Shown in pieces: positions 25,697-35,822 of a DNA stretch of 64,000 bases. The stretch is from Clostridia bacterium (GTDB lineage: Bacteria; Bacillota; Clostridia; Oscillospirales; CAG-272). Numbering within the stretch: the first letter of the stretch is position 1; each line of letters begins with the position of its first letter. The stretch spans positions 1-64,000 of the forward strand of contig JAFTNU010000032.1 in NCBI GenBank assembly GCA_017451735.1, written 5' to 3'. Position numbers and translations under genes: made by a program. The notes under the pieces were generated by a model. It made no database searches. It was not told the origin of the DNA and was given only the letters and a program-made list of their open reading frames with translations.

Positions 25697-28600
25697 GTGA
25701 TTGAAAAGAGGAAAGACGATAAAGTGGTATATTCTGACGGCATCGAAATCGAAGAAGAGATACAGAATATTGCCAAGACTTATACCGAAGAAGAGATTCC
25801 TGCGGTCATTTCGGATGATGCCCGTTATTTAATCAATAACACCTTTTCTCCCGTTCGGAGAAATTTGTTGGATTGGTATCCTTTTAAAGAAGATTGTGAA
25901 ATATTGGAAGTCGGTGCAGGCATGGGCTCTTTGACCGGTTTGTTGTGCGAAAAGGCGCGGCGCGTTACATCGGTGGAAATGAGTGATGCCAGAGCTCAGG
26001 TGATTCGGGAGCGCAACAAAAACAGGAACAATCTAACCATTTGCTGTAGCGATATTCTTTCTTTTGAGTCGGGAATTCAGTATGATTATGTGGTCATGGT
26101 CGGTGTTTTGGAATATGCTGCCATTTTCAGCGATTCGGAAACACCGTTTACGGATTTTCTTGCAAAATTGAAATCCTTGCTGAAACCCGACGGCGTTCTG
26201 CTTTTTGCTATCGAGAATCAATTCGGATTAAAATATTGGTTGGGTGCATCCGAGGAACATCTTCAAAAGCCTTTTGTAGGTATTCAGGGTTATCCGGAAC
26301 CTAAAACAGCGAAAACCTTTTCCAAAGCCGCTTTGGAGCAGATGTGCCGACAGATCGGTTGGGAGACGAGGTTTTACTATTTGGCGCCGGACTATAAGTT
26401 CCCGACTGCCATTTTTACCGATGAGAGTTTGCCCACATACCATGATTTAAGAAACCCTAAATATGCTTATTCGATCAATTCTTGCCTGACAGCCAACGAA
26501 AGGGAACTCTATCGCGATATCGTACAGAATGGCGTATTTCCGTTTTTTGCAAATGCCTATTTAATCGAGGCGGCTGTCGTGTTGCCCGAGCGCCATTTTG
26601 TCCGTATCCATGCAAGGAGCGAAGTGTTGCCTGCCCATCGGATCATGACCGCTATCGATAACAGGGGAGAGGTGTTTAAAATTCCCCAAACCAAAGAGGC
26701 AAAGCAGCATATCGCTCAAACATTCCGCAACGAGCAGATCCTGATCGGTCGCGGTGTTCGCTGTATTCCCAGTGAATATGATGGCAATCGGTTGAAGTCG
26801 GCCTTTTGCCATGCTCCCGCAGCGAACGAAGTATATTGTCGTGCGCTGGAGCAAGGTGATTTTGAAACGGTGCGAACAATGATCGATGCCATGGAAAAAG
26901 CCTTGCGTGCCAGCAGTGAATTGTGTGATGGTGGCGATTGCCACGAGGCGTGCAAAGCACTGGGTAGTTTGCAAAACGAAGCGGTTCTTGCGCATGGCTA
27001 CATGGATATGACCTTCTATAATGCTTTTTGGGTAGACGGCGAATTGGTGTTTTTTGACCAAGAATGGGATTTTCACGGTTTGCCATTACGCTTCATTCTG
27101 TACTATGGCTTGAAGATCGGCTACGAACAAACATTATCCCGACCGCAGATCCCGTTTTCAAAAATTTGCGATCATATCGGCGTATCGGCTGATCTTGCCA
27201 AGAAATATGACGAATTGGAAAATATGCTTTGGAGCAATAATTTTGTGCGCCAGGGGGATATTTACGGCGCGGACGGTTATTATAATCAGTTCAATGTAAA
27301 GACGTTTGAGCAATTGATGGATGATTATCACGACTTGGTCCATGCACGAAGCGAGTATGAGCAGTTGCGAGAAGGAGGTGCTCGGATAAGAGGCGAATTG
27401 ATTTGCGCAGAAGGCGAATGTCAACAGCTTCGTGACAAGGAGAATCAACTGAAAAATGAAGTGAACGCCTTGCTAAACAGCCGCAGTTATCGTTTTGGTC
27501 ATTTCTTTGCACGAATCGTACGCTTTTTCATACCCAGAGGGAGCAGAAGGGCACTGTGCTGTCGTTTACTCTACACCATGGTGCGCCACCCCATCACCTT
27601 TATGCGCAAGCTTTCCGTGCGTCGGGTAAAAAAGTTTTTCCGCCTGCTCAAGAGCGGAGAATCCGAGTATGCGGGCAGAATGATGCAAAATGTGATCGGC
27701 GACGGAGCCGCATCGCTTTTACCGATCGTCAAGCCCGATATCATTCCCGTGGATACCAAGGAGAAATTCTTCGAGGATTATCCCGTTTTGCATATTCCGC
27801 AGTGGGAGGAACCGCAGGTCTCCATCATTATCCCCGTATACAACCAATTTGAATTCACCTACCGTTGTGTGGAATCGATCCTGCGTAACACGGACAACGT
27901 GACCTACGAGATCTTAATCGCCAACGATTGCTCCACCGACCTGACCACAAGGATCGAAGAAATCCTGCCCGGTGTGCGGTGCATGACCAACCCCGAAAAT
28001 TTACGGTTCTTGCGCAACTGCAATAACGCCGCCAAGCATGCTGTCGGAAAATATGTGTTGTTTTTGAATAACGACACACAGGTACAGCCCAATTGGCTGG
28101 AGCCGCTGATTACGCTCATTGAGAGCGCCGATGACATCGGCATGGTGGGCTCCAAGCTGATCTATCCCGACGGAAAGCTGCAGGAGGCGGGCGGTATTCT
28201 GTGGCGTGACGGCTCCGCATGGAATTACGGCAACGGTCAAAATCCCGCCCAGCCCGAATTCAATTATGTCAAGCAGGTGGATTATATTTCGGGGGCCGCG
28301 ATCATGCTTTCCCGTGCCTTGTGGGAGGAGATCGGCGGCTTTGACGAGTACTTTGCGCCTGCTTATTGCGAGGATAGCGATTTGGCGTTTACCGTGCGCA
28401 AAATGGGCTACCGCGTCATGTACCAGCCCCTTTCCGTGGTCGTTCACTTCGAAGGCGTTTCCAACGGCACCGATACTTCCTCGGGACAGAAAAAATACCA
28501 GATCGACAACACCGAGAAGTTTTATAAAAAGTGGAAGGAAGAGCTGGAAAAGCATCCGGACAACGGTATCAACGTCTTTGCGGCACGGGATTATTCTTAT

Positions 28601-29707
28601 AACAAAAAGACCTTGCTCATGGTCGATCACTACGTACCCCAGTTCGATAAGGATGCGGGGAGCCGTACCGTGTTCCAGTATCTGAAGCTATTTGTCAAAG
28701 CGGGATTTAATGTGAAGTTTATCGGCGATAATTTCTATCGGAGTGAGCCGTATACCACGGTTTTGCAACAGATGGGCATCGAGGTGCTGTACGGCCCCTA
28801 TTATGCTCAGAACTGGAAGACCTGGGTTAAGCAGAATGCCGAACGTATTGATTATGTATTCCTGAACCGTCCCCATATCGCTCCCACCTATCTGGACTTT
28901 TTGCGGGAGAATACCAAAGCGCGGATCATCTATTACGGTCACGATCTGGCGTTCCTGCGGGAGATGCGGGAATATGAGATCACCGGGGAGGCTTCCTTCA
29001 AAAAGTCCTCCGAGGATTGGCAGCCCAAGGAGCTGGCGCTGATGCGCAGTGCCGACATGGCGTATTATCCCTCCTATGTGGAGGTGGATGAGATTCACGC
29101 CATTGATCCGACCATTAGGGTGAAAGCCATTCCGGCTTATCTCTTTGAGGATGTAACCTGGGAAGGCTACGATTTTGATGCCCGTCGGGACATCATGTTT
29201 ATCGGCGGCTTTTCTCACCGTCCCAATGTGGATGCGGTCAAATGGATCGCCGAGGAGATCCTGCCCGAGCTGCTCAAGCTGTTACCCGATGTTAAGATTC
29301 ATATTCTGGGCTCCAATGCCCCCAAAGAGGTACAGAATCTGGCCAATGATCATTTGATCATGGAGGGCTTTGTCACCGACGAGCAATTGGAGGGCTTTTA
29401 TCGCAGCTCCAGAATCTCCCTGGTGCCTCTGCGCTACGGCGCAGGCATCAAGGGCAAGGTGATCGAGGCAATGCGCTTCGGTACTCCTGTGGTGACCACC
29501 CCCACCGGTGCTGAGGGTATTCCCGATGCCGAGCGGGCCATGGCGGTGGAAAATGATGGCAAATCGTTGGCGCAACGCATCGCGCAACTGTATGAGAACA
29601 GGGAAGCGTTGACCGACATGAGCCGCAATTGCATTACCTATATTCAAAATAATTACTCCCCCAACAACGCAATCAAGGTCATCGGACCGGAATTTGATTT
29701 GTGCTGA
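25697..29707 (+). CDS. Methyltransferase-kinase-like-coiled coil-GT2-GT4 fusion
   Basis: 1336 residues from a GTG with AAAGGAGGA six bases upstream. Domains: class I methyltransferase (LEVGAGMGSLTG near 70, VVMVGVLEY near 135); an APH/kinase-like region with K328 in EVFKIPQ, catalytic-loop H433-G-x-x-D437-x4-N442 and D454 in FFDQEW; a coiled coil about 548-600; a family 2 glycosyltransferase from about 705 (VSIIIPVYNQFE, LNNDTQV, EDSDLAF); and a family 4 glycosyltransferase to the end (FIGGFSHRPNVDAVKW, PLRYGAGIKGKVIEAM). The first three parts resemble the chain terminator WbdD of ABC-exported O antigens, here fused to glycosyltransferases and coded next to a Wzm/Wzt pair. The kinase assignment is my inference. 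Confidence 0.85.
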   Translation: MIEKRKDDKVVYSDGIEIEEEIQNIAKTYTEEEIPAVISDDARYLINNTFSPVRRNLLDWYPFKEDCEILEVGAGMGSLTGLLCEKARRVTSVEMSDARAQVIRERNKNRNNLTICCSDILSFESGIQYDYVVMVGVLEYAAIFSDSETPFTDFLAKLKSLLKPDGVLLFAIENQFGLKYWLGASEEHLQKPFVGIQGYPEPKTAKTFSKAALEQMCRQIGWETRFYYLAPDYKFPTAIFTDESLPTYHDLRNPKYAYSINSCLTANERELYRDIVQNGVFPFFANAYLIEAAVVLPERHFVRIHARSEVLPAHRIMTAIDNRGEVFKIPQTKEAKQHIAQTFRNEQILIGRGVRCIPSEYDGNRLKSAFCHAPAANEVYCRALEQGDFETVRTMIDAMEKALRASSELCDGGDCHEACKALGSLQNEAVLAHGYMDMTFYNAFWVDGELVFFDQEWDFHGLPLRFILYYGLKIGYEQTLSRPQIPFSKICDHIGVSADLAKKYDELENMLWSNNFVRQGDIYGADGYYNQFNVKTFEQLMDDYHDLVHARSEYEQLREGGARIRGELICAEGECQQLRDKENQLKNEVNALLNSRSYRFGHFFARIVRFFIPRGSRRALCCRLLYTMVRHPITFMRKLSVRRVKKFFRLLKSGESEYAGRMMQNVIGDGAASLLPIVKPDIIPVDTKEKFFEDYPVLHIPQWEEPQVSIIIPVYNQFEFTYRCVESILRNTDNVTYEILIANDCSTDLTTRIEEILPGVRCMTNPENLRFLRNCNNAAKHAVGKYVLFLNNDTQVQPNWLEPLITLIESADDIGMVGSKLIYPDGKLQEAGGILWRDGSAWNYGNGQNPAQPEFNYVKQVDYISGAAIMLSRALWEEIGGFDEYFAPAYCEDSDLAFTVRKMGYRVMYQPLSVVVHFEGVSNGTDTSSGQKKYQIDNTEKFYKKWKEELEKHPDNGINVFAARDYSYNKKTLLMVDHYVPQFDKDAGSRTVFQYLKLFVKAGFNVKFIGDNFYRSEPYTTVLQQMGIEVLYGPYYAQNWKTWVKQNAERIDYVFLNRPHIAPTYLDFLRENTKARIIYYGHDLAFLREMREYEITGEASFKKSSEDWQPKELALMRSADMAYYPSYVEVDEIHAIDPTIRVKAIPAYLFEDVTWEGYDFDARRDIMFIGGFSHRPNVDAVKWIAEEILPELLKLLPDVKIHILGSNAPKEVQNLANDHLIMEGFVTDEQLEGFYRSSRISLVPLRYGAGIKGKVIEAMRFGTPVVTTPTGAEGIPDAERAMAVENDGKSLAQRIAQLYENREALTDMSRNCITYIQNNYSPNNAIKVIGPEFDLC

Positions 29708-29720
29708 AAGGAAACTGTTT

Positions 29721-30728
29721 ATGATTATTACAAAAACCCCCTTCCGTATGTCCTTTTTCGGTGGCGGAACGGATATGCCCGAATTTTTTCGAGAACATGG
29801 CGGCGCGGTGATTTCCACGACCTTTGACAAATACTGCTATGTGAATGTTCGCCACTTACCTCCCTTTTTCGACTACCATTCGGAGCTTTCCTACTCCAAG
29901 ATCGAGCGGGTGGAGGAGATTGCTCAGATCGAGCATCCGCTGATCCGCGAGGCTATGAAAATGCTGGATATGCATGACATCCGTCTGACCTATGAGGCGG
30001 ATCTACCCGCCAGAACCGGCCTTGGAACCAGTTCTTCTTTTGCGGTGGGCATGCTGAATGCTTTTCATACGCTGAAGGGAAAGTTTGCCGATAATCATCG
30101 ATTGGCACGGGAGGCGGTCTATCTGGAACGGGTGCTGTGTCAGGAGGCGGGCGGTTGGCAGGATCAGATCGCCGCATCCTATGGCGGCCTCAATCGTATC
30201 AACTTTCACGGTGACAGCTTCGATGTACAACCCATTATCATTTCCCCCGAGCGAAAGCATCAGTTGAATAAGAATCTGCTGTTGTTCTTTACCGGTTTCG
30301 TACGCTTTTCTTCCGAGATCCAGCAGGCCTCCAAATCCATGGCGGACAAGACTTCTCAGCTGATCGATATGCTGGCCTTGGTGGATGAGGCCGAACGGGT
30401 GTTGGAGGACAGACAAAGCAACCTGGACGATTTCGGCCGTCTGTTGGATCAGAGCTGGCGACTCAAGCGCCAGACCGGCAACAAGGTCTCTACCGACGAG
30501 ATCGACGAGCTGTATGAAAAGGCCCTTTCCGTGGGAGCCCTGGGCGGTAAGCTGTTGGGCGCCGGCGGTGGTGGATTCCTGCTGTTCTATGTGCCCGAGG
30601 AAAAGCAGCCCGCCGTTATGACTGTGCTCAGAAAATTGATGCACGTTCCCTTCGAATTTGAAAACGGCGGTACCCGTGTGATTCACTATACCCCCGAAAT
30701 CTATATTCCGAGAGGTGAGGGTCTGTGA
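29721..30728 (+). CDS. hddA: D-glycero-alpha-D-manno-heptose 7-phosphate kinase (GHMP family)
   Basis: 335 residues. Starts TKTPFRMSFFGGGTDMPEF, a signature of HddA-type GHMP kinases, followed by the ATP loop ARTGLGTSSSFAVGMLNA and the C-terminal GGKLLGAGGGGFLLFY. It phosphorylates heptose 7-phosphate at C1 in the GDP-heptose pathway. Fucose kinase-like relatives share these motifs, but the gmhA and gmhB neighbours support heptose. AAAGG precedes the ATG at 29721. Confidence 0.9.
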   Translation: MIITKTPFRMSFFGGGTDMPEFFREHGGAVISTTFDKYCYVNVRHLPPFFDYHSELSYSKIERVEEIAQIEHPLIREAMKMLDMHDIRLTYEADLPARTGLGTSSSFAVGMLNAFHTLKGKFADNHRLAREAVYLERVLCQEAGGWQDQIAASYGGLNRINFHGDSFDVQPIIISPERKHQLNKNLLLFFTGFVRFSSEIQQASKSMADKTSQLIDMLALVDEAERVLEDRQSNLDDFGRLLDQSWRLKRQTGNKVSTDEIDELYEKALSVGALGGKLLGAGGGGFLLFYVPEEKQPAVMTVLRKLMHVPFEFENGGTRVIHYTPEIYIPRGEGL

Positions 30729-32029
30729 AGGTTGTGATTATGGCGGGCGGCAAGGGAACCCGTATCGCATCAGTCAATGCCGAGGTCCCAAAGCCCATGA
30801 TCCCGATCTTAGGCAAGCCCATTCTGGAATATCAGCTGGAATGCCTGCGGGATCAGGGATATGACGATATCATTCTGGTTATCGGTCATCTGGGCCATGT
30901 GGTCAAGGCGTATTTCGGCGACGGTAACGGCATATCCCCCGCAACGGGGCGCGCTTTTGGCGTAAAGATCGAATACGTGGTGGAAACGGAGCCTCTCGGA
31001 ACTGCCGGTGCCTTATATCTGTTGAAGGAGAAATTGGGTGATGATTTCCTGCTCCTCAACGGAGATGTGATCTTCGATATCGATGTGGACCGCTTCTATC
31101 GGTTCCACAAAGCTCGCGGCGGTGTGGCAACGCTCTTTACCCACCCCAACAATCATCCTTATGATAGCGGTATCATCATGGCGGACGATAACGGACAGGT
31201 AACCAACTGGCTACATAAGGAGGATCCTCGCCAATGGTATCGGAATCGCGTGAATGCGGGACTGCATTTCTTTTCCAAGAAAATTTTTGAGCAGGGACTG
31301 TTCCGTGAACTGAAAAAAGTGGATCTGGACAGAGAAGTGCTCAAGCCTTTGATCCCCACAGGTGGGCTCTATGTTTATGATAGTCCCGAATACGTGAAGG
31401 ATATGGGGACTCCCGACCGCTTTTTCGCAGTGACCGAGGATATCAAGTCGGGAAAGGTGCACCAAAAAAATTTGTCCCATCCCCAAAAATGCGTGTTTTT
31501 AGATCGGGACGGAACGCTTAACAAATATGTGGGCTTTCTTCGCGACATTGATCAGTTGGAGCTGTTGCCCGGCGTTGCCGAGGCTGTGCGCAAGATCAAC
31601 GCGTCCGGGTATCTTGCCATTGTTGCAACCAATCAGCCCGTGATCGCGCGGGGTGAGGTCACGGTGCCCGAACTGCAGGAGATTCACAATAAGTTGGAAA
31701 CGCTGCTCGGGCAGGAGGGTGCCTATCTGGATGCCATCTATTATTGCCCCCATCACCCCCACAAGGGGTACGAAGGGGAGATCTCCGAGTTGAAATTCGA
31801 CTGTGATTGCCGCAAGCCGAAGGCGGGGATGCTCCTGCAGGCGGCAAAGGATTTCAACATAGATCTTACCGCCTCCTTTATGGTGGGGGACGGCGATAAC
31901 GATGTGCAGTGCGGTGTCAATGCAGGATGTGTGCCTGTTTTGTTGAGTGACGGTCAAGAGGTGTCGGGCGTGCCCCATTATGCAAGCCTTTTGGACTTTG
32001 TAAACGATAAGATTTGCAAGGAGAATTGA
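30725..32029 (+). CDS. hddC-gmhB: Heptose-1-phosphate guanylyltransferase fused to heptose bisphosphate phosphatase
   Basis: 434 residues. Residues 1-250 form a nucleotidyltransferase: IMAGGKGTRIASVNAEVPKP, LLLNGDVIFD and VNAGLHFF. From residue 257 a HAD domain begins (CVFLDRDGTLNKY) and continues with VATNQPVIARG, the cysteine/histidine zinc loop YYCPHHPH...CDCRKP and FMVGDGDND, as in GmhB. The two steps flank one another in GDP-D-glycero-D-manno-heptose synthesis, so fusion is sensible. The GTG start overlaps the hddA stop. Confidence 0.9.
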   Translation: MKVVIMAGGKGTRIASVNAEVPKPMIPILGKPILEYQLECLRDQGYDDIILVIGHLGHVVKAYFGDGNGISPATGRAFGVKIEYVVETEPLGTAGALYLLKEKLGDDFLLLNGDVIFDIDVDRFYRFHKARGGVATLFTHPNNHPYDSGIIMADDNGQVTNWLHKEDPRQWYRNRVNAGLHFFSKKIFEQGLFRELKKVDLDREVLKPLIPTGGLYVYDSPEYVKDMGTPDRFFAVTEDIKSGKVHQKNLSHPQKCVFLDRDGTLNKYVGFLRDIDQLELLPGVAEAVRKINASGYLAIVATNQPVIARGEVTVPELQEIHNKLETLLGQEGAYLDAIYYCPHHPHKGYEGEISELKFDCDCRKPKAGMLLQAAKDFNIDLTASFMVGDGDNDVQCGVNAGCVPVLLSDGQEVSGVPHYASLLDFVNDKICKEN

Positions 32030-32030
32030 T

Positions 32031-32690
32031 ATGAATAGAAAAGTGATGAGCCATCTGGATCGGCTCTTGGAGCGTTATCCGGTATTGGTACCTCTCAAGG
32101 AGCGGATCGCGGAAAGCTTTGAGATCATACGCCAATGCTATGAGCAGGGCGGAAAATTGTTGATCGGCGGAAACGGCGGCTCCTGCTCCGACGCGGAGCA
32201 TATTGTGGGAGAATTGATGAAGGGCTTTGTGTTGCCCCGCACATTGGATGCCGATATGCAGAAGGCGCTGACAGATGTAGATCCCGTGTTTGGTGCCGAG
32301 CTGGCGAAGCAGCTGCAGGGCGGCTTGCCGGCCGTGGCGCTTTCCTCTCATCCCGCTCTCAGCACCGCGTTTCTCAATGATGTGAACGGTGAAATGATCT
32401 ACGCTCAGCAGGTGAACGCCTTGGGCAAGCCCGGCGATGTGTTTCTTGGCATCACCACCTCGGGCAACGCCAAAAACGTGCAGTACGCGGCGATCACTGC
32501 CAAGGCAAAGGGCATGAAGGTCATCGGCCTGACCGGTAAGACCGGCGGCGTGCTGAATACGCTTGCCGACGTCAATCTGGTCATGCCCTGCGATGAAACC
32601 TATCAGATTCAGGAGTTGCACCTGCCGGTCTATCACTGCCTGTGCCTGATGGTGGAGCAAGAGCTTTTCGGAACGGATTTTAATGTGTAA
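32031..32690 (+). CDS. gmhA: Sedoheptulose 7-phosphate isomerase
   Basis: 219 residues, a SIS-domain protein. LLIGGNGGSCSDAEHIVGEL, LGITTSGNAKNV and VIGLTGKTGG are the sugar-phosphate loops, and ELHLPVYHCLC is the C-terminal metal-site helix of GmhA. It makes D-glycero-D-manno-heptose 7-phosphate, completing a GDP-heptose set with its two neighbours. Confidence 0.95.
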   Translation: MNRKVMSHLDRLLERYPVLVPLKERIAESFEIIRQCYEQGGKLLIGGNGGSCSDAEHIVGELMKGFVLPRTLDADMQKALTDVDPVFGAELAKQLQGGLPAVALSSHPALSTAFLNDVNGEMIYAQQVNALGKPGDVFLGITTSGNAKNVQYAAITAKAKGMKVIGLTGKTGGVLNTLADVNLVMPCDETYQIQELHLPVYHCLCLMVEQELFGTDFNV

Positions 32691-32732
32691 AATTGAGATC
32701 TTATTTGATTTTGAAGTAAAGGAGCATAAATT

Positions 32733-33662
32733 ATGAAAAGAGTGGCGATTTTGATTCCCTGTTACAACGAAAGTCAGACGATTGCAAAGGTGATTGCCGA
32801 CTACCGTGCCGTGTTGCCAGAGGCGGATATTTATGTGTATGACAACAATTCCTCTGATGGAACCGATGAGATCGCTCGTGCGGCTGGCGCCATCGTTCGG
32901 TATGAGCGTCGGCAAGGAAAGGGAAATGTCATTCGCACCATGTTCCGTGAGATCGATGCCGACTGCTATTTGATGGTAGATGGTGATGATACATATCCTG
33001 CGGAAAATGCGCGGGAAATGGTGGATTTGGTGTTGAACGAAGGTGCCGATATGGTTGTTGGCGATCGACTCAGTTCCACATATTTTACCGAAAACAAAAG
33101 ACGCTTTCACAATACGGGTAACGTATTGGTTCGCAAACTGGTCAATTCCTTTTTCCACGGAGATGTGAAGGATATCATGACCGGTTACCGTGCGTTCAGC
33201 CGCCTTTTTGTAAAATCCTTCCCTGTGCTCTCCAAAGGGTTTGAGATCGAAACCGAAATGACCATTCATGCGTTGGACAAGAATTTGGCTTTGCGTAATG
33301 TGTTGGTTTCCTATCGTGATCGCCCCGAGGGCAGTGTATCCAAATTGAACACGGTTTCCGACGGTCTAAAGGTATTGTTTACTATCGTACGTTTGGTGCG
33401 CAAATATCGTCCCATGGCGTTTTACGGTATTTTGGCAGGAGGCTTTGCAGTACTGACTGCGGGATTTGGTGTTCTTTCTTCGTTGCTACGCGGTGATGCG
33501 TGGTTTTATCTTAGTTGCGGTTCTTTCTTTGTGTCATTAAGCAACTTGGTTTGCGGTTTGATCTCGGATCATCAAAGCCGTATCGATCGTTCAGATTTTG
33601 AATTGAAACTGAATATGATGCACAAAATGTTTGAAGAGAATGGCGACGATTTGAAAGAATAA
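32733..33662 (+). CDS. Glycosyltransferase family 2 with two C-terminal helices
   Basis: 309 residues. ILIPCYNESQTIAKV, NNSSDGT, VDGDDTYPAE (DxD metal site) and DIMTGYRAFSR are typical of dolichyl/undecaprenyl-phosphate sugar transferases. Two membrane helices at about 228-275 anchor it. It may supply a lipid-phosphate sugar to the membrane protein coded next. Confidence 0.88.
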   Translation: MKRVAILIPCYNESQTIAKVIADYRAVLPEADIYVYDNNSSDGTDEIARAAGAIVRYERRQGKGNVIRTMFREIDADCYLMVDGDDTYPAENAREMVDLVLNEGADMVVGDRLSSTYFTENKRRFHNTGNVLVRKLVNSFFHGDVKDIMTGYRAFSRLFVKSFPVLSKGFEIETEMTIHALDKNLALRNVLVSYRDRPEGSVSKLNTVSDGLKVLFTIVRLVRKYRPMAFYGILAGGFAVLTAGFGVLSSLLRGDAWFYLSCGSFFVSLSNLVCGLISDHQSRIDRSDFELKLNMMHKMFEENGDDLKE

Positions 33663-33675
33663 ATGGAGATAAAGC

Positions 33676-35808
33676 ATGGAAAGCGCTTTGCAAGATAAAA
33701 GAGTAAAAATTAATTTTGGGATAGCACTATATACGACCTTTACTGTGTGTATTGCAATCAGTGATTATTTGCAATATCTGCTGTCGGCAAACTATTGGTT
33801 GTCATTGATCATATCTTTTTTGTGTGTGACCGCGGTGTGGTTTTTGCTACGAAAAAATGTTTCCATAAAGTCTGTTTCCGTTTCTAAGGGCGATATCGTG
33901 GTTATAGTAGCGATTTTGTTGTTAAGTGCGTTGCGTATAGCCATTCCTGCCAATGATTTTGATACAAATAATTATCATTTATATTTCCAAGAATATTTGG
34001 GACGGGATTTCATCAACAGTGATTTCTTTCCGATTCGAGCCTGTAACGCACACTATTTCATTCTGGGAGATAGAATGGCGTGGCTTTTTCGAAAAATCTT
34101 GGGGTACCGGTTGGGGGTCGTTCTGAACACCCTTGTTTTGGTTCTAATTTACTTTCAAGTCAAAGATATCGTTGTTTCTATTGATCGCAATCGTGATCGT
34201 GAAATCGGCAAGTGTGTCATTCCGATCGTAGTGGTGGCACTGTTCACCGAAAATCTGCTTTGGAATATGGATACGCATTTGATCGATACTTTTGCGATCC
34301 CGTTTTTATTGGAAGCGTTTCGTATTGCTTTGTTGGATCGTGATGAAGATGTGCAAAACGGCACCCTCGCATGGGTGGCATTGGTTGCAGGATGCGCGGT
34401 CTCGATTAAAATGTCCAATGCGTTTTGCCTTCTTGTGCCTGCGGTATTTTATATCATCCGGTTCCGCAAAAAAATCAAGCCGATTCCCGTCCTGGTCGGG
34501 GTGATGTCTGCTTTGCTGATGGTGGGGATTTATATGTGGATCGGCTTTGAGATCACGGGTAATCCCGTTTTCCCTTACTGCAACGGAATTTTCAAATCGG
34601 AATATTTTTCGCTGACGGAATCTCCCAATGACTATTCGGCGTTTTATGCGCGTTTTGGTCCGTCCACCTTTATTGAATATCTGATCTGGCCCGTAACGGT
34701 TATCTTGCATCCCGAAAAGGCTAACGACATGGGAATCACATCTGGGCGGCTACTGACCTTTGTTGTCATTTTTCTGATCTGGATTATTTTATTTGCGCTG
34801 AAGAAAACACGGGATAAGCAGTACTTGACTTTGCTTGGTGTTTGGCTTGTTTTTTACGTGTTTGACCTAACTCTTTTTCAAGGTTATAGCCGATATGTCA
34901 TTATCATGGATATTTTGGGCGGCGTTTTGGCAGGTATTGCTTTGTGGGAATGGTTTGGAAAAAAGGGTGTCATGCGTATAGTATCCTTGGCTTTGGTTGG
35001 TATGCTGACGGTACAAACGGGTTATTTGGCTTATTCTTATGTGATAAGAAATTATGAACCAGCATGGCGCTATACAGCTTTAGCTGATTGGAGCACAACA
35101 AAAGCGAATGCCAAGCTGTTGTTGAGGGATCACGAAGCAGGAGTCCCTTCGGAAATAACCGATGATATCGATGTGTGGGGAGTTGTGGAGTTTAACGGGT
35201 CGCAATTGGCAATGATTAAAGATAGCGTTCCGATTATCGGATTGACGATGGCTGTCACTAATGAAAAAACGCAGGAAATGTCCGATGCCTTGCGCGAGCA
35301 GTATAAAGATCAAAATATGTATACAGCTTTGATGAAGGATACCATAGATTCCGGAGTGTCTTCGCTTTCTTCTTTGGGGTATGAGGTGGAAAAGGTGATC
35401 CCCATTCAACCCACCTTTATTGATGCAACAAGCTGCATGCTGTTGATGAAAATCAAGCCTATAGAGAGCAAAAATCATATGGTTTCCACACGACTTGCCG
35501 ATAAAAGCGGTACTATTTCAATTCCTGCCGACACGTCTGCGGTAAAATTGCTTATTGGGCAAGATCCGTATGCGTATACTTGGGGGAGTGATGGCACGCC
35601 ATTGGAGTTTTATATTACAGACGGTAATAATGAAACGGTTATATTCAGTGGCAATATAGCTGTGGAAGATGAATATGTTACGATTGAAATCCCCGAGGAT
35701 TTGTTGAATGGACAAGAATTTAATCTGCATTGGAGAAAAAATTATGTAAGCGGCAGTGACGAAAGCGGAGACTGGCTCCGTGTTATTGTGCAGTGCTTTG
35801 AAAGGTGA
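33676..35808 (+). CDS. Large membrane protein, GT-C-like glycosyltransferase candidate
   Basis: 710 residues. About ten or more membrane helices fill residues 15-460, with acidic loop residues early on (IAIPANDFDTNNYHLYFQEY), the pattern of GT-C enzymes that use lipid-phosphate sugars. The C-terminal 240 residues are soluble and probably external. No family name could be assigned with confidence. Between a lipid-phosphate sugar transferase and GtrA, it would fit the final transfer enzyme. Confidence 0.6.
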   Translation: MESALQDKRVKINFGIALYTTFTVCIAISDYLQYLLSANYWLSLIISFLCVTAVWFLLRKNVSIKSVSVSKGDIVVIVAILLLSALRIAIPANDFDTNNYHLYFQEYLGRDFINSDFFPIRACNAHYFILGDRMAWLFRKILGYRLGVVLNTLVLVLIYFQVKDIVVSIDRNRDREIGKCVIPIVVVALFTENLLWNMDTHLIDTFAIPFLLEAFRIALLDRDEDVQNGTLAWVALVAGCAVSIKMSNAFCLLVPAVFYIIRFRKKIKPIPVLVGVMSALLMVGIYMWIGFEITGNPVFPYCNGIFKSEYFSLTESPNDYSAFYARFGPSTFIEYLIWPVTVILHPEKANDMGITSGRLLTFVVIFLIWIILFALKKTRDKQYLTLLGVWLVFYVFDLTLFQGYSRYVIIMDILGGVLAGIALWEWFGKKGVMRIVSLALVGMLTVQTGYLAYSYVIRNYEPAWRYTALADWSTTKANAKLLLRDHEAGVPSEITDDIDVWGVVEFNGSQLAMIKDSVPIIGLTMAVTNEKTQEMSDALREQYKDQNMYTALMKDTIDSGVSSLSSLGYEVEKVIPIQPTFIDATSCMLLMKIKPIESKNHMVSTRLADKSGTISIPADTSAVKLLIGQDPYAYTWGSDGTPLEFYITDGNNETVIFSGNIAVEDEYVTIEIPEDLLNGQEFNLHWRKNYVSGSDESGDWLRVIVQCFER

Positions 35809-35822
35809 ACAGAGGGTTTTCT

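Noticed and set aside
31917..33269. 450-codon minus-strand frame opposite gmhA and a glycosyltransferase
   Set aside because: Crosses two clear genes on the other strand and has no ribosome site.
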